In this document: positions 39,982 to 48,344 of the stretch, in pieces
How the letters are laid out: each line of letters opens with the position of its first letter
How positions within the stretch are numbered: the first letter of the stretch is position 1
From: DASXKD01 sp963806145
GTDB taxonomy: Bacteria > Actinomycetota > Actinomycetes > Streptosporangiales > Streptosporangiaceae
Length of the DNA: 64,000 nt
Direction of reading: 5' to 3'
Assembly: GCA_963806145.1 (NCBI GenBank)
Contig: CAWDXD010000039.1
Span: 1-64,000, forward strand
Notes under the pieces: generated by a model
Databases searched by the model: none
Told to the model about the DNA's origin: nothing
The model's input: the letters and a program-made list of their open reading frames with translations, nothing else
Translations under genes and position numbers: made by a program

Positions 39982-41595
39982 ATGCCCGACGACAGTTTCC
40001 ACATCTACGACACCACGCTGCGCGACGGTGCCCAGCAGGAGGGCCTGTCCCTGACCGTCGCGGACAAGCTGGCCATCGCGCGGCGCCTGGACGAATTCGG
40101 CGTCGGCTTCATCGAGGGCGGCTGGCCCGGCGCGATCCCCAAGGACACCGAGTTCTTCCGGCGGGCCCGCACCGAACTCCAGCTCACTCACGCCACCCTG
40201 GCGGCCTTCGGCTCTACCCGCCGCCCGGGTGCGGTGACCGCCGACGACCCGCAGGTGGCAGCGTTGCGTGAGTCCGGCGCCCCGGTCGTGACGCTGGTCG
40301 CCAAGAGCCACGACCGGCACGTCACCGCGGCGCTGCGGACCACCCTGGAAGAGAACCTCGCCATGATCGCCGACACGGTGCGGCACCTGGCGGCCGAGGG
40401 CCAGCGGGTGTTCCTCGACGCCGAGCACTTCTTCGACGGCTACCGCTCCGACCCCGGCTACGCGCTGGAGGTGGTCCGGGTGGCCGCCGAGGCCGGCGCC
40501 GAGGTGGTCGCGCTGTGCGACACCAACGGGGGCATGCTGCCCGCCGAACTCGGCGACGTGGTCACGGCGGTCGCCGCGGCGAGCGGGGCGCGGCTGGGCA
40601 TCCACTGCCATGACGACACCGCCTGCGCCGTGGCGAACACGCTGACCGCGGTGCAGGCAGGCGTCTCCCACGTCCAGGGCACGGCCAACGGCTACGGGGA
40701 GCGGGCCGGCAACGCCAACCTGTTCAGCGTGGTCGCGGGCCTGCAGCTCAAGGAGGGCCGCCAGGTGCTCCCGTCCGGGTGCATGGCCGAGATGAGCCGG
40801 GTCGCGCACGCGATCAGCGAGGTCACCAACGTCACCCCGAACACGCATCAGCCTTATGTCGGGTTCTCCGCGTTCGCGCACAAGGCCGGGCTGCACGCCT
40901 CGGCGGTCAAGGTCGACCCGATGCTCTACCAGCACGTCGACCCCGGCCTGGTCGGCAACGACATGCGGATGCTGGTGTCCGACATGGCCGGCCGGGCCTC
41001 GGTGGAGATCAAGGGCAGGCAGCTCGGGTACGACCTGTCGGCCGCTGGCAGCGCCGGGCGGGTGGTGGCACGGGTCAAGGACCTGGAGGCCCGCGGCTAC
41101 ACCTTCGAGGCCGCGGACGCCTCGTTCGAACTGCTGCTGCGCGACGAGCTGGCCGGGGAGCGGCTGCGGCACTTCCGGGTGGAGTCCTGGCGGGTGATCG
41201 TCGAGCGCCGGGCCGACGCCGCGGTGGTCAGCGAGGCCACGGTGAAGCTGATCGCCAAGGGCGAGCGGATCGTCGCCACCGGTGAGGGCAACGGCCCGGT
41301 CAACGCATTGGACAACGCCCTGCGGCTGGCCCTAGAGCGGCTCTACCCCGAGCTGGCCATGCTGGAGCTGGCCGACTACAAGGTCCGCATCCTGGAAAAC
41401 TCGCACGGCACCGGCGCGGTCACGCGGGTGCTCATCGAGTCCGGGGACGGCACCGGCGCGCCGGATGGCACCTGGAGCACGGTCGGGGTGGACGAGAACA
41501 TCATCGCCGCATCCTGGCACGCACTGGAGGAGGCCGTCACCTACGCGCTGATGCGGGCCGGCCACCAGCCCACCGAGGCGGGCACCGAGGGCTGA
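39982..41595 (+). CDS. cimA: (R)-citramalate synthase
   Basis: 537 residues from ATG 39982. HMGL-like TIM barrel: FHIYDTTLRDGAQQEGLSLTV, FLDAEHFFDGY, ALCDTNGGMLP, LGIHCHDDTACAVAN, VQGTANGYGERAGNANL, FAHKAGLHASAV, then a LeuA-type dimerisation/regulatory domain. Length and the FFDG / GERAGN motifs point to CimA rather than LeuA. It condenses pyruvate and acetyl-CoA for threonine-independent isoleucine synthesis. The Ile-only leader peptide upstream supports the isoleucine role. Confidence 0.92.
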   Translation: MPDDSFHIYDTTLRDGAQQEGLSLTVADKLAIARRLDEFGVGFIEGGWPGAIPKDTEFFRRARTELQLTHATLAAFGSTRRPGAVTADDPQVAALRESGAPVVTLVAKSHDRHVTAALRTTLEENLAMIADTVRHLAAEGQRVFLDAEHFFDGYRSDPGYALEVVRVAAEAGAEVVALCDTNGGMLPAELGDVVTAVAAASGARLGIHCHDDTACAVANTLTAVQAGVSHVQGTANGYGERAGNANLFSVVAGLQLKEGRQVLPSGCMAEMSRVAHAISEVTNVTPNTHQPYVGFSAFAHKAGLHASAVKVDPMLYQHVDPGLVGNDMRMLVSDMAGRASVEIKGRQLGYDLSAAGSAGRVVARVKDLEARGYTFEAADASFELLLRDELAGERLRHFRVESWRVIVERRADAAVVSEATVKLIAKGERIVATGEGNGPVNALDNALRLALERLYPELAMLELADYKVRILENSHGTGAVTRVLIESGDGTGAPDGTWSTVGVDENIIAASWHALEEAVTYALMRAGHQPTEAGTEG

Positions 41596-41691
41596 GCCCG
41601 CCCCGTTCCGGCTGCGGCCCCGGGCAACGCCAGCGTCAGGAGGTGCGAGTGACCGGCGGCTGCCCGCCGGGCCGGCGATACGGTGGAGCCC

Positions 41692-41937
41692 ATGGATGAC
41701 AAGGAGATCATGGCGCACATCGACGATCTCATTAAGACCGAGCACGAGCTGCGCGCCAAGCTCGCGGCCGGTGAGATGACCACCGACGACGAGCACCGGC
41801 AACTGGCCGCGGCCGAGGTGGCCCTGGACCAGTGCTGGGACCTGCTGCGCCAGCGCCGGGCCCGGCGGGAGTTCGGCGAGGACCCGGCCGACGCGCAGGT
41901 GCGGCCGGTCGGCGAGGTGGAGGGGTACCGGCAGTAA
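41692..41937 (+). CDS. DUF2630 family small protein
   Basis: 81 residues from ATG 41692. MDDKEIMAHIDDLIKTEHELR, then AEVALDQCWDLLRQRRARREFGEDP, is the DUF2630 pattern: a helical, charged protein common in actinobacteria. Role unknown. The next gene starts 15 bp later. Confidence 0.82.
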   Translation: MDDKEIMAHIDDLIKTEHELRAKLAAGEMTTDDEHRQLAAAEVALDQCWDLLRQRRARREFGEDPADAQVRPVGEVEGYRQ

Positions 41938-41951
41938 CGCCGGGATGAGCC

Positions 41952-42755
41952 GTGCGCATCACCAGGTTCGCCGCGGGCGACGAGGTTTCCTACGGGCTGG
42001 TGGGCACCGCCCGGGCCGGCGCCGCGGCCGGCGGTGAGGTCATCGCCGAGCTCGCCGGGCACCCGTTCGGCGGCCGGGACGGCCTCAAGCTCACCGGCAC
42101 GACATACCTGCTCGATGAGGTCCGGCTGCTGGCCCCGGTGCTGCCCAGCAAGGTGATCGGTTTCGCGCCGCGGCCCCCCGGGCCGGCCGGGCCACCGGAT
42201 GACGGGCTGGATGGCAGTTCCGTTATGTACCTGAAGCCGTCCACCGCCGTCTGCGGGCCGTCCGACGCGATCAGGTACCCGGCGCTGACGCACCGCCTGG
42301 AAGCCGGGGGAGAGCTGGCCGTCGTCATCGGCCGGTTGTGCCGCCAAATTACGCCCGAGCAGGCCGCCGCGGTGATCTTCGGGTACGCCTGCGCCCTCGA
42401 CGTCACCGCGGCCGACCTGCGCGAGCGCGACGGCCAGTGGTCGCGGGCGAAGGGCTTCGACACGTTCTGCCCGCTGGGGCCGTGGATCGAGACCGGCGCA
42501 GGCGACGTCGGCCTGGAACTGGTCATGTCGGTGAACGGTCAGGTATGCCAGCGGGCCAAGGTGCCGCCGCCCGGCCGGGATGTGGCGGTGCTGGTCGCGG
42601 CCGCGAGTAACGTGATGACGCTGCTGCCCGGCGACGTGCTGCTGACCGGGGTGCCGGCCGGGGACGGCGGCGCGTTGCTGCAGCGTGGCGACGAGGTATC
42701 GGTGTCGATCGACGCGATCGGCACCCTGACGAACAAGGTGGAGCTAGGTGACTGA
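41952..42755 (+). CDS. fumarylacetoacetate hydrolase family protein
   Basis: 267 residues, GTG start. C-terminal FAH-fold with VIGFAPRPP, SVMYLKPSTAVCGPSDAI, ELAVVIGRLCRQI, CALDVTAADLRERDGQWSRAKGFDTFCPLGPW and LLTGVPAGDG. The metal-binding acidic set is partly preserved (ELAVVIG). It overlaps gltX by 8 bp. Likely hydrolyses a 2-oxo or beta-diketo acid; substrate unknown. Confidence 0.88.
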   Translation: MRITRFAAGDEVSYGLVGTARAGAAAGGEVIAELAGHPFGGRDGLKLTGTTYLLDEVRLLAPVLPSKVIGFAPRPPGPAGPPDDGLDGSSVMYLKPSTAVCGPSDAIRYPALTHRLEAGGELAVVIGRLCRQITPEQAAAVIFGYACALDVTAADLRERDGQWSRAKGFDTFCPLGPWIETGAGDVGLELVMSVNGQVCQRAKVPPPGRDVAVLVAAASNVMTLLPGDVLLTGVPAGDGGALLQRGDEVSVSIDAIGTLTNKVELGD

Positions 42756-44262
42756 GCACGGCGGGGCCGGCCGGGACCGTGGTCAGGTGCGGGTGCGGTT
42801 CGCCCCCTCACCCAGCGGTGACCTGCACGTGGGCAACATCCGTACCGCGCTGTACGACTGGGCGTTCGCCCGGGCCACCGGCGGGGTGTTCGTGCTGCGC
42901 ATCGAGGACACCGACGCCACCCGGGTGAAGCCGGAGTACATCGCCTCCGCGCAGGACACGCTGCGCTGGCTCGGGCTGGACTGGGACGAGGGGCCTGGCG
43001 TGGGCGGCCCGTTCGGGCCCTACCAGCAGAGCGAGCGGCTGGGCATCTACGCCGAGTGGTTGGCCAGGTTCCTGGCCGACGGGCACGCCTATTACTGCTA
43101 CTGCACGACCGACGAACTCCAAGCCCGGCGGGAGGCCGCGCGGAAGGCCGGCGGCCCGAGCGGGTACGACGGCCACTGCCGCACCCTCACCGCCGACCAG
43201 GTCGCCGCCTACCAGGCGGAGGGCCGCCGGCCCGTGGTCAGGTTCCGGATGCCGGAGGGCTCCACCACGTTCACCGACCTGATCCGCGGCGAGGTCACCT
43301 TCGACCACGCGCACGTGCCGGACTTCGTGCTGGCCCGGGCCGACGGCAGGCCGCTGTACACGCTCGCGGTTGCGGTCGACGACGTGCTCATGGAGATCAC
43401 CCACGTGGTGCGCGGTGACGACCTGTTGTCGTCCACCCCACGGCAGATCGCGGTCTACCGCGCGATGGGCGTGCCCGCGGACCGGGTCCCGGTCTTCGCC
43501 CACCTGCCCTTCGTCCTCGGCCCGAACGGCCAGAAGCTGTCCAAGCGCAACGGCGTGGTCTCCATCAACTGGTACCGGGAGCAGGGTTTCCTGCCCGAGG
43601 CGCTGTGCAACTACCTGGCGCTGCTCGGCTGGTCGCCGGGAGAGAACCGGGAAGAGTTCACGCTGGCCGAGATGGCGGCCGAGTTCGACCTGGCCCGGGT
43701 GAACAAGAACGCGGCACAGTTCGACGTGCGCAAGCTCGAAGCGATCAACGGCGACAAGATCAGGGCGCTGGAGCCCGCCGACTTCGCCGCCCGGATCACG
43801 CCGTTCCTTACCAGGTCCCGGCTGCTCGCCGATCCCGTGCCGGCCGCCGACGCGGAACTGATCGCGGCCGGTGCCCTGCTGATCCAGCCTCGGATCGGCA
43901 AGCTGAGCGAGGCGGTGAGCATGCTGGAATTCCTGTTCGTCGACGGGGCGGGGTTCAAGATCGACCCGGATGACGCTGCCAAGGTGCTCACGCCCGCGTC
44001 GGCCGAGGTGCTCGCGGCCGCGGAGAAGGCACTCGACGGGCTGGACCAGTGGGCGCACGGCGAGATCGAGGATGCCCTGCGCGCGGCGCTGCTGGAAGGC
44101 CTGGGCCTGAAGCCGAAGGTCGCGTTCGCCCCGGTGCGGGTCGCGGTCACCGGCCGCCGGGTGTCGCCGCCGCTGTTCGAGTCGATCGAACTGCTCGGGC
44201 GGGACAGGACGCTGCGCCGGCTGGCGCAGGCTCGCGCCGTGGCGGCCGCCGCTCCGGCGTGA
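42748..44262 (+). CDS. gltX: glutamyl-tRNA synthetase
   Basis: 504 residues, GTG start. Class I signature PSPSGDLHVGNIRTAL (HVGN in place of HIGH) and KLSKRNG (KMSKS type), with a Cys-rich YYCYCTTDEL insertion. Charges tRNA-Glu, and probably tRNA-Gln for the GatCAB route encoded at 19.6-23 kb. Followed directly by tRNA-Gln and tRNA-Glu. Confidence 0.96.
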   Translation: MTEHGGAGRDRGQVRVRFAPSPSGDLHVGNIRTALYDWAFARATGGVFVLRIEDTDATRVKPEYIASAQDTLRWLGLDWDEGPGVGGPFGPYQQSERLGIYAEWLARFLADGHAYYCYCTTDELQARREAARKAGGPSGYDGHCRTLTADQVAAYQAEGRRPVVRFRMPEGSTTFTDLIRGEVTFDHAHVPDFVLARADGRPLYTLAVAVDDVLMEITHVVRGDDLLSSTPRQIAVYRAMGVPADRVPVFAHLPFVLGPNGQKLSKRNGVVSINWYREQGFLPEALCNYLALLGWSPGENREEFTLAEMAAEFDLARVNKNAAQFDVRKLEAINGDKIRALEPADFAARITPFLTRSRLLADPVPAADAELIAAGALLIQPRIGKLSEAVSMLEFLFVDGAGFKIDPDDAAKVLTPASAEVLAAAEKALDGLDQWAHGEIEDALRAALLEGLGLKPKVAFAPVRVAVTGRRVSPPLFESIELLGRDRTLRRLAQARAVAAAAPA

Positions 44263-44386
44263 CCGCCGGCCCTGAGCGGACCGGCCTTTCCGGCGTGGTG
44301 CCGGGTTCTGGCCGGATCGCTTTGGGGGGTGGTCGCGGTTTCAGCTACACTGCACAGGCGCGAGCGGGCCGGCAGGCCCGGTCCGG

Positions 44387-44458
44387 TGGGGTATGGGGTA
44401 ATTGGCAGCCCGACGGGTTCTGGCCCCGTTAGTCTAGGTTCGAGTCCTGGTACCCCAG
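44387..44458 (+). tRNA. tRNA-Gln (CTG)
   Basis: Cloverleaf: acceptor TGGGGTA/TACCCCA, anticodon stem ACGGG/CCCGT around loop TTCTGGC (anticodon CTG), T-arm GGTTCGAGTCC. CCA is not encoded. Lies 125 bp after gltX. Confidence 0.95.
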
Positions 44459-44477
44459 CTCAACGCATGATCGTAGA

Positions 44478-44511
44478 GCAAAAGCGCGCCCGCTCCCGGG
44501 CGCGCTTTTGC
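44478..44511 (+). terminator. strong terminator after tRNA-Gln
   Basis: Perfect 15-bp inverted repeat (GCAAAAGCGCGCCCG and complement) with a 4-nt loop and a T-run in the 3' arm, 20 bp after the tRNA. Confidence 0.85.
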
Positions 44512-44600
44512 GTGCAGCGCCAGCCCGGATTCGCTCGCGCGTTAACCCGGCGCCCGCCGGCCCAGTCCAGGGCTGGCGGCATCGGCAGTCCCGGACCGCG

Positions 44601-44876
44601 TCAGGCGCGGCGGCGCTTGCCCCCGAAGATCCGCGAGATCACCAGGACGATGATGGAGCCGATGATCGAGGCGAGGATGCCCGACGGGTGCAGCGCGAAG
44701 AGCGACAGGCTGTGGAGGAACACCAGGTTCTCCAGGAAGCCCCCGACGAAGGATCCTACGATCCCGAGACCCATGGTCCGGAGCACGCCCATCGGATCCC
44801 GGCCGGGTACCACCAGCCGGGCGATGGCCCCCGCGATCAAGCCCACGATGAGCAAGATAACTATGAACGCCAACAT
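44601..44876 (-). CDS. GlsB/YeaQ/YmgE family membrane protein
   Basis: 91 residues from ATG 44876, three hydrophobic segments (AFIVILLIVGLIAGAIARLVV, GLGIVGSFVGGFLENLV, GILASIIGSIIVLVIS). GxIAGAIARLVVPGRDPMG is the transglycosylase-associated family signature. Small stress-type membrane protein; sits between the two tRNAs on the opposite strand. Confidence 0.88.
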   Translation of the reverse strand: MLAFIVILLIVGLIAGAIARLVVPGRDPMGVLRTMGLGIVGSFVGGFLENLVFLHSLSLFALHPSGILASIIGSIIVLVISRIFGGKRRRA

Positions 44877-45002
44877 ATAAGGAAAGATACCCCGCTTCCG
44901 GGCATGCTCTCCCGCCTCGGACCGGGCGCCCGGGCAGGCCGGCGTCCGCCCGGCCGATCCGGTTTGGCGTCGCTCCCGCAGTTGCGCTACCGTGCAGTCG
45001 CT

Positions 45003-45075
45003 GGCCCCGTCGTCTAGTGGCCTAGGACGCCGCCCTCTCAAGGCGGTAGCGCCGGTTCAAATCCGGTCGGGGCTA
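45003..45075 (+). tRNA. tRNA-Glu (CTC)
   Basis: Cloverleaf: acceptor GGCCCCG/CGGGGCT (first pair G-T), D-arm GTCTAGTGGCCTAGGAC, anticodon stem CCGCC/GGCGG around CTCTCAA (anticodon CTC), T-arm with GGTTCAAATCC. Its 3' flank begins the mobile-element region, but I found no repeat of the tRNA 3' end in the window. Confidence 0.95.
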
Positions 45076-45095
45076 CTCGTAAAGTAGCAGGTCAT

Positions 45096-45128
45096 AGGCC
45101 CGGTCATCACATATGGTGACCGGGCCTT
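45096..45128 (+). terminator. terminator after tRNA-Glu
   Basis: 11-bp perfect inverted repeat AGGCCCGGTCA / TGACCGGGCCT, 20 bp after the tRNA, ending in TT. Confidence 0.75.
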
Positions 45129-45166
45129 GATCATCCGTCCGTCGTTCGTCCGTGAGATTCGCGGTC

Positions 45167-46260
45167 ATGGATCGTCAGCGAGCGGCACGCGGACCCATCG
45201 ATCAACATTCCCAGACATCTGGGAATCGGGGGCCAGCTGTCGCCGCCCTGTCGGGACTCGAACTCGCCGAGGAGCGTCTGACGGCTTGGATGCTGCCGGA
45301 CGGCGCGGTCTGGTGCCAGGCTTCCTGGATGACGCGTGATGAGCTGTTGGAGTTGCTGGCGCGGCTGCGGTGTGCGCCGGTCGGCCGGGCCCGTCTCCGG
45401 TCGCCGCACAAGCCGCTGTTGCTGTTGTGGCTGTTCGGCAGGTTCGCTGCCAGCGGCAGTACCGTGACGGCCTATACGGACGCCGAGGAGCCGGTCAGCG
45501 CGCTGATCAACGACTATGGGCCGCCGGTCGCGAGCGCTGCGGCGGCGCGGCGGCGGGCGGCGATGCCGTTCATTCAGCTGGAACGTGAGATCTGGGACCT
45601 GCGCGACGCTTCCGGGGCTGAGATCGGGCCGAGGGTTCCCGAGAGCGGGCCCTGGCTGACTGGTCACGGAGCGGTGGGCCGGTTGCGGCCGCAGGTGGAG
45701 CAGTTGCTGGGGGATCCGGCGACCCTGGCCGCCGCCGCAAGGCGACTGCTGGACCTGCACTTCACGCCCGGCCTGAGCGGGATGATATGCGACGCGGTCG
45801 GCTTGGACCTGGCGGTGCTGGAACTCGCGGGCAGCACGGGAGTGGTGGTGACCCGGCGGAGCGTGCGGCGGGCCGGGTTCGCCGAGGAGGTGTTGCGTGC
45901 GTACGCCTAGCAGTGCGCCATGTGCGGCTTTGACGGGGCGCTTGGGCGTAACCCGGTGGGGATTGAGGCGGCGCATGTGCGCTGGCACAGCCAGGCTGGC
46001 CCGGACGTGGTAGCCAACGGCCTAGCGTTGTGCGCGCTGCACCACGCGCTGTTTGATTTGGGTGTGCTGGGCCTGACGGTGGAGCGGCGGATCCGGATTT
46101 CGGATCTCTATGTGGCCCGCAGCGAGCCGGGGCGGGGGTCGGCCTCCTGGCGGGCCGGGCACTGATCGCTCCTATGCCCGGACAGCCTGTCGTGGAGCTT
46201 GATCACATCGGCTGGCATGGCCGGCAGGTCTTCAAGGGAGCCGCCGCCGAAGCCGCGTAG
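45167..46260 (+). pseudogene. McrA/SprMcrA-like HNH restriction endonuclease with sulfur-binding domain, broken
   Basis: The N-terminal part resembles the sulfur-binding domain of phosphorothioate-DNA endonucleases (SPHKPLLLLWLFGRFAASGS, EEPVSALINDYGPPV, MPFIQLEREIWDL, RRLLDLHFTPGL). An amber TAG at 45908 interrupts ...EVLRAYA, and the same frame resumes as QCAMCGFDGALGRNPVGIEAAHVRWHSQAGPD...LCALHHALFDLGVLGL, the HNH domain. Near 46130 a shift in a G-run moves the tail to another frame, which ends ...VVELDHIGWHGRQVFKGAAAEAA at 46260. The two lesions separate DNA recognition from cleavage. It lies directly behind tRNA-Glu. A sequencing error could explain one lesion, less easily both. Confidence 0.8.
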
Positions 46261-46414
46261 CGTCGCAGCTTCCTACCGCTGACCGTGGCCAAGCGTCATA
46301 GACGATATCAATCGAGCAAGACAATCATCAGACGACATTCCTGAAGCTAATTTGGCATTCTCGGTAACTAACCGAATGACCAAGCCAGTCGTACCGCCAT
46401 TGAGGAGCAAGATA

Positions 46415-46746
46415 TTCCGCGACCTCGATGCACGGCGCGGCCAAGCTGACGTTCTGAACGGCCTCGGCGAACTGTCGTCCCGAACTGCCGAGACCCAGCA
46501 GGCCCGCGACTACCACAGCCAGGCGCTGGTCATCGCCCGCGGCCTCGGCGCCCCCGGGAGGAAGCCCGCGCCCTGGAGGGCATCGGGCACAGCCACCTCC
46601 AGGACGGCAACCCCGGCGAAGGTATCGCCCACCTAAAGCAGGCGCTGGCGATCTACCAGCGCATCGGAGCCCCACGCGCCCGGCGCGTTCAGGAAACCCT
46701 CCGGCAACATCCGCTCAAACCGGCATCTCCACCCAGCAACCAATAA
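46415..46746 (+). pseudogene. TPR-protein C-terminal remnant
   Basis: Two overlapping frames give the end of an actinobacterial TPR regulator or ATPase: DLDARRGQADVLNGLGELS...ARDYHSQALVIARGLG in one frame, then EEARALEGIGHSHLQDGNPGEGIAHLKQALAIYQRIGAP and VQETLRQH in the next, ending at TAA 46746. No N-terminal domains remain, so this is a decayed fragment. Confidence 0.65.
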
Positions 46747-47019
46747 CAAATCCGTCCCCAGGCCACGCGCCTGCCAAGCAGAGCCGCGCAGGCCCTCCGC
46801 CTCCCACGGCACGCCGACCCGCTGGCACCCGAACAGAACGACCATTCCTGCGCTACGCAGACGACCGGCGCGACATACCACCAGCGCGTCCATATCGGCG
46901 GCTACGCGCGCTGGTTGCGTCGGCAGTACACTCCGCTCCGTGATCGCCGGCGCCCGCGCCAAAGCCCGCGGCCAGCTCGTCCGCGGCGGTATCCCCGGTC
47001 GGGCTGAGCCTTGGTTCGG

Positions 47020-47160
47020 TTAATGGGCGGGGATGCCGAGCGCTTCGGGATGGGCCTGGCGGTAATGCTCGGTCAAGACCTCGCTGATGTTGCCTGGCCG
47101 GTAGGCGAGGGCATGGTCGCAGATCTGGCAGCGGGTGACCGGCAGTTGGGTGACGGTCAC
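47020..47160 (-). CDS. 46-residue Cys/His-containing small protein
   Basis: GTG 47160 to TAA 47020. Contains TRCQICDHALAYRPG and LTEHYRQAHPEALG; the CxxC plus spaced His residues suggest a small zinc-binding fold. No ribosome binding site is evident, and the neighbourhood is degraded, so this may be a leftover of a once longer gene. Confidence 0.4.
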   Translation of the reverse strand: MTVTQLPVTRCQICDHALAYRPGNISEVLTEHYRQAHPEALGIPAH

Positions 47161-47470
47161 CGGGAAGCGGCGGGAACGTGACGTGTGCTCATTACTTCAT
47201 ATGATGCCAGCTCCGCGGGAGTGACCTGGCCTCCATGCTCGCTCGAACGCGCGACTCGCGGCATGTGCGAGCGTTCTCGGCACAACGTGGCCTGTATAAA
47301 TATGCGGGCCACGCACGCCATCCTGCCGTGGAAACCCTGACGGTAGGAACGCTGACGACGTGATAGGCCGGGCCAAGTAGGCACGCGCGACCCGCCGATC
47401 TGGGCGGGTTGACGGCCCGGGAAGTCCGGCCGGCTACTCGACCCGAAGGATCGTTATGGGCCTGTGGCGG
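47161..47470. other. non-coding gap left of the ISAs1 element
   Basis: No convincing gene on either strand. A small stem CCCGCC/GGCGGG near 47391-47408 precedes the IS end. Probably debris of earlier insertions. Confidence 0.35.
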
Positions 47471-47542
47471 GCAGGGTCCCGGCATAGTGGCGTGATGTCC
47501 GGTTGATGACCTGATGCACGTTCTGGCATTTGGCGGTGGAAC

Positions 47543-47604
47543 AGGCACGGTCTTCAAGATCATGTGGGTGTCGAATCCCATGATCACCGCGGAAGACCGT
47601 GCCT
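47543..47604 (+). promoter_or_regulatory. hairpin covering the ISAs1 transposase start codon
   Basis: AGGCACGGTCTTC (47543-47555) is the exact complement of 47592-47604, with an inner GATCATG/CATGATC stem. The transposase GTG (47599) sits in the right arm, so transcripts read in from outside would hide the start codon, a known self-limiting device in insertion sequences. Confidence 0.6.
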
Positions 47605-48317
47605 GCCGTGTCATTGTCCCTGATCAATCCTGCCCTGGAGCAACTTCAGGACCTGCCTGCCGACAGCTGCGTGCCGCTGGCTGATGAATGCCCGGGCCTG
47701 CTGGAGTGTCTGCAGCGGGTGCCCGATCCGCGAGGCCCGCGCGGGGTGCGGCACACCTTGACGTCGTTGTTACTGACAGCAGTGGCGGCGGTGCTGGCGG
47801 GGGCGCGGTCGTTCACGGCGGTCGGTGAGTGGGTCGCCGACGCGCCGCCGCAGGTCCTGGCCGGGCTCGGGATCCGCCGTGATCCGCTGGCCGGCAAGTT
47901 CGAGCCGCCGGATGAGGCCACCATCCGCCGGGTCCTGGAATGCGTCGGCGCCCGCGCGTTCGACGCCGCGGTAGGTTCCTGGCTCGCCGGGCGGCTGCGG
48001 GCCGCGGGCCAGCGACCGGGGCGCGGCCGGCGAGCGCGGCGGGCGCTGGCCGTGGACGGCAAGGCGGTGCGGGGGACCCGTCACGCTAGCAGCGACGGGC
48101 AGGCCGTGCACCTGCTGGCGGTCATCGATCAGCAGGCCAGCGCCGTCCTCGGGCAGGTCGGTGTGGATGGCAAGACCAATGAGATCACCCGGTTCGCCCC
48201 GCTGCTGGAGGAGCTGGACCTGGCCGGGTGCGTGATCACCGCAGATGCATTGCATACCCAGCGCGAGCACGCCGAGTTCCTGGTCACCAGCAAGCACGCC
48301 CATTACATCCTGGTCGT
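47599..48317 (+). pseudogene. ISAs1-family transposase, N-terminal part
   Basis: Begins MPAVSLSLINPALEQL and continues through LLECLQRVPDPRGPRGVRHTL, ALAVDGKAVRGTRH (first catalytic Asp) and VITADALHTQREHAEFLV (second), to HYILV, where homology stops at the inserted element. Joined to 51223-51739 it gives an unbroken frame of 411 residues, the usual length for ISAs1 transposases. Confidence 0.88.
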
Positions 48318-48344
48318 CGAGCATGGTGCACACTGCTCCTGTCT

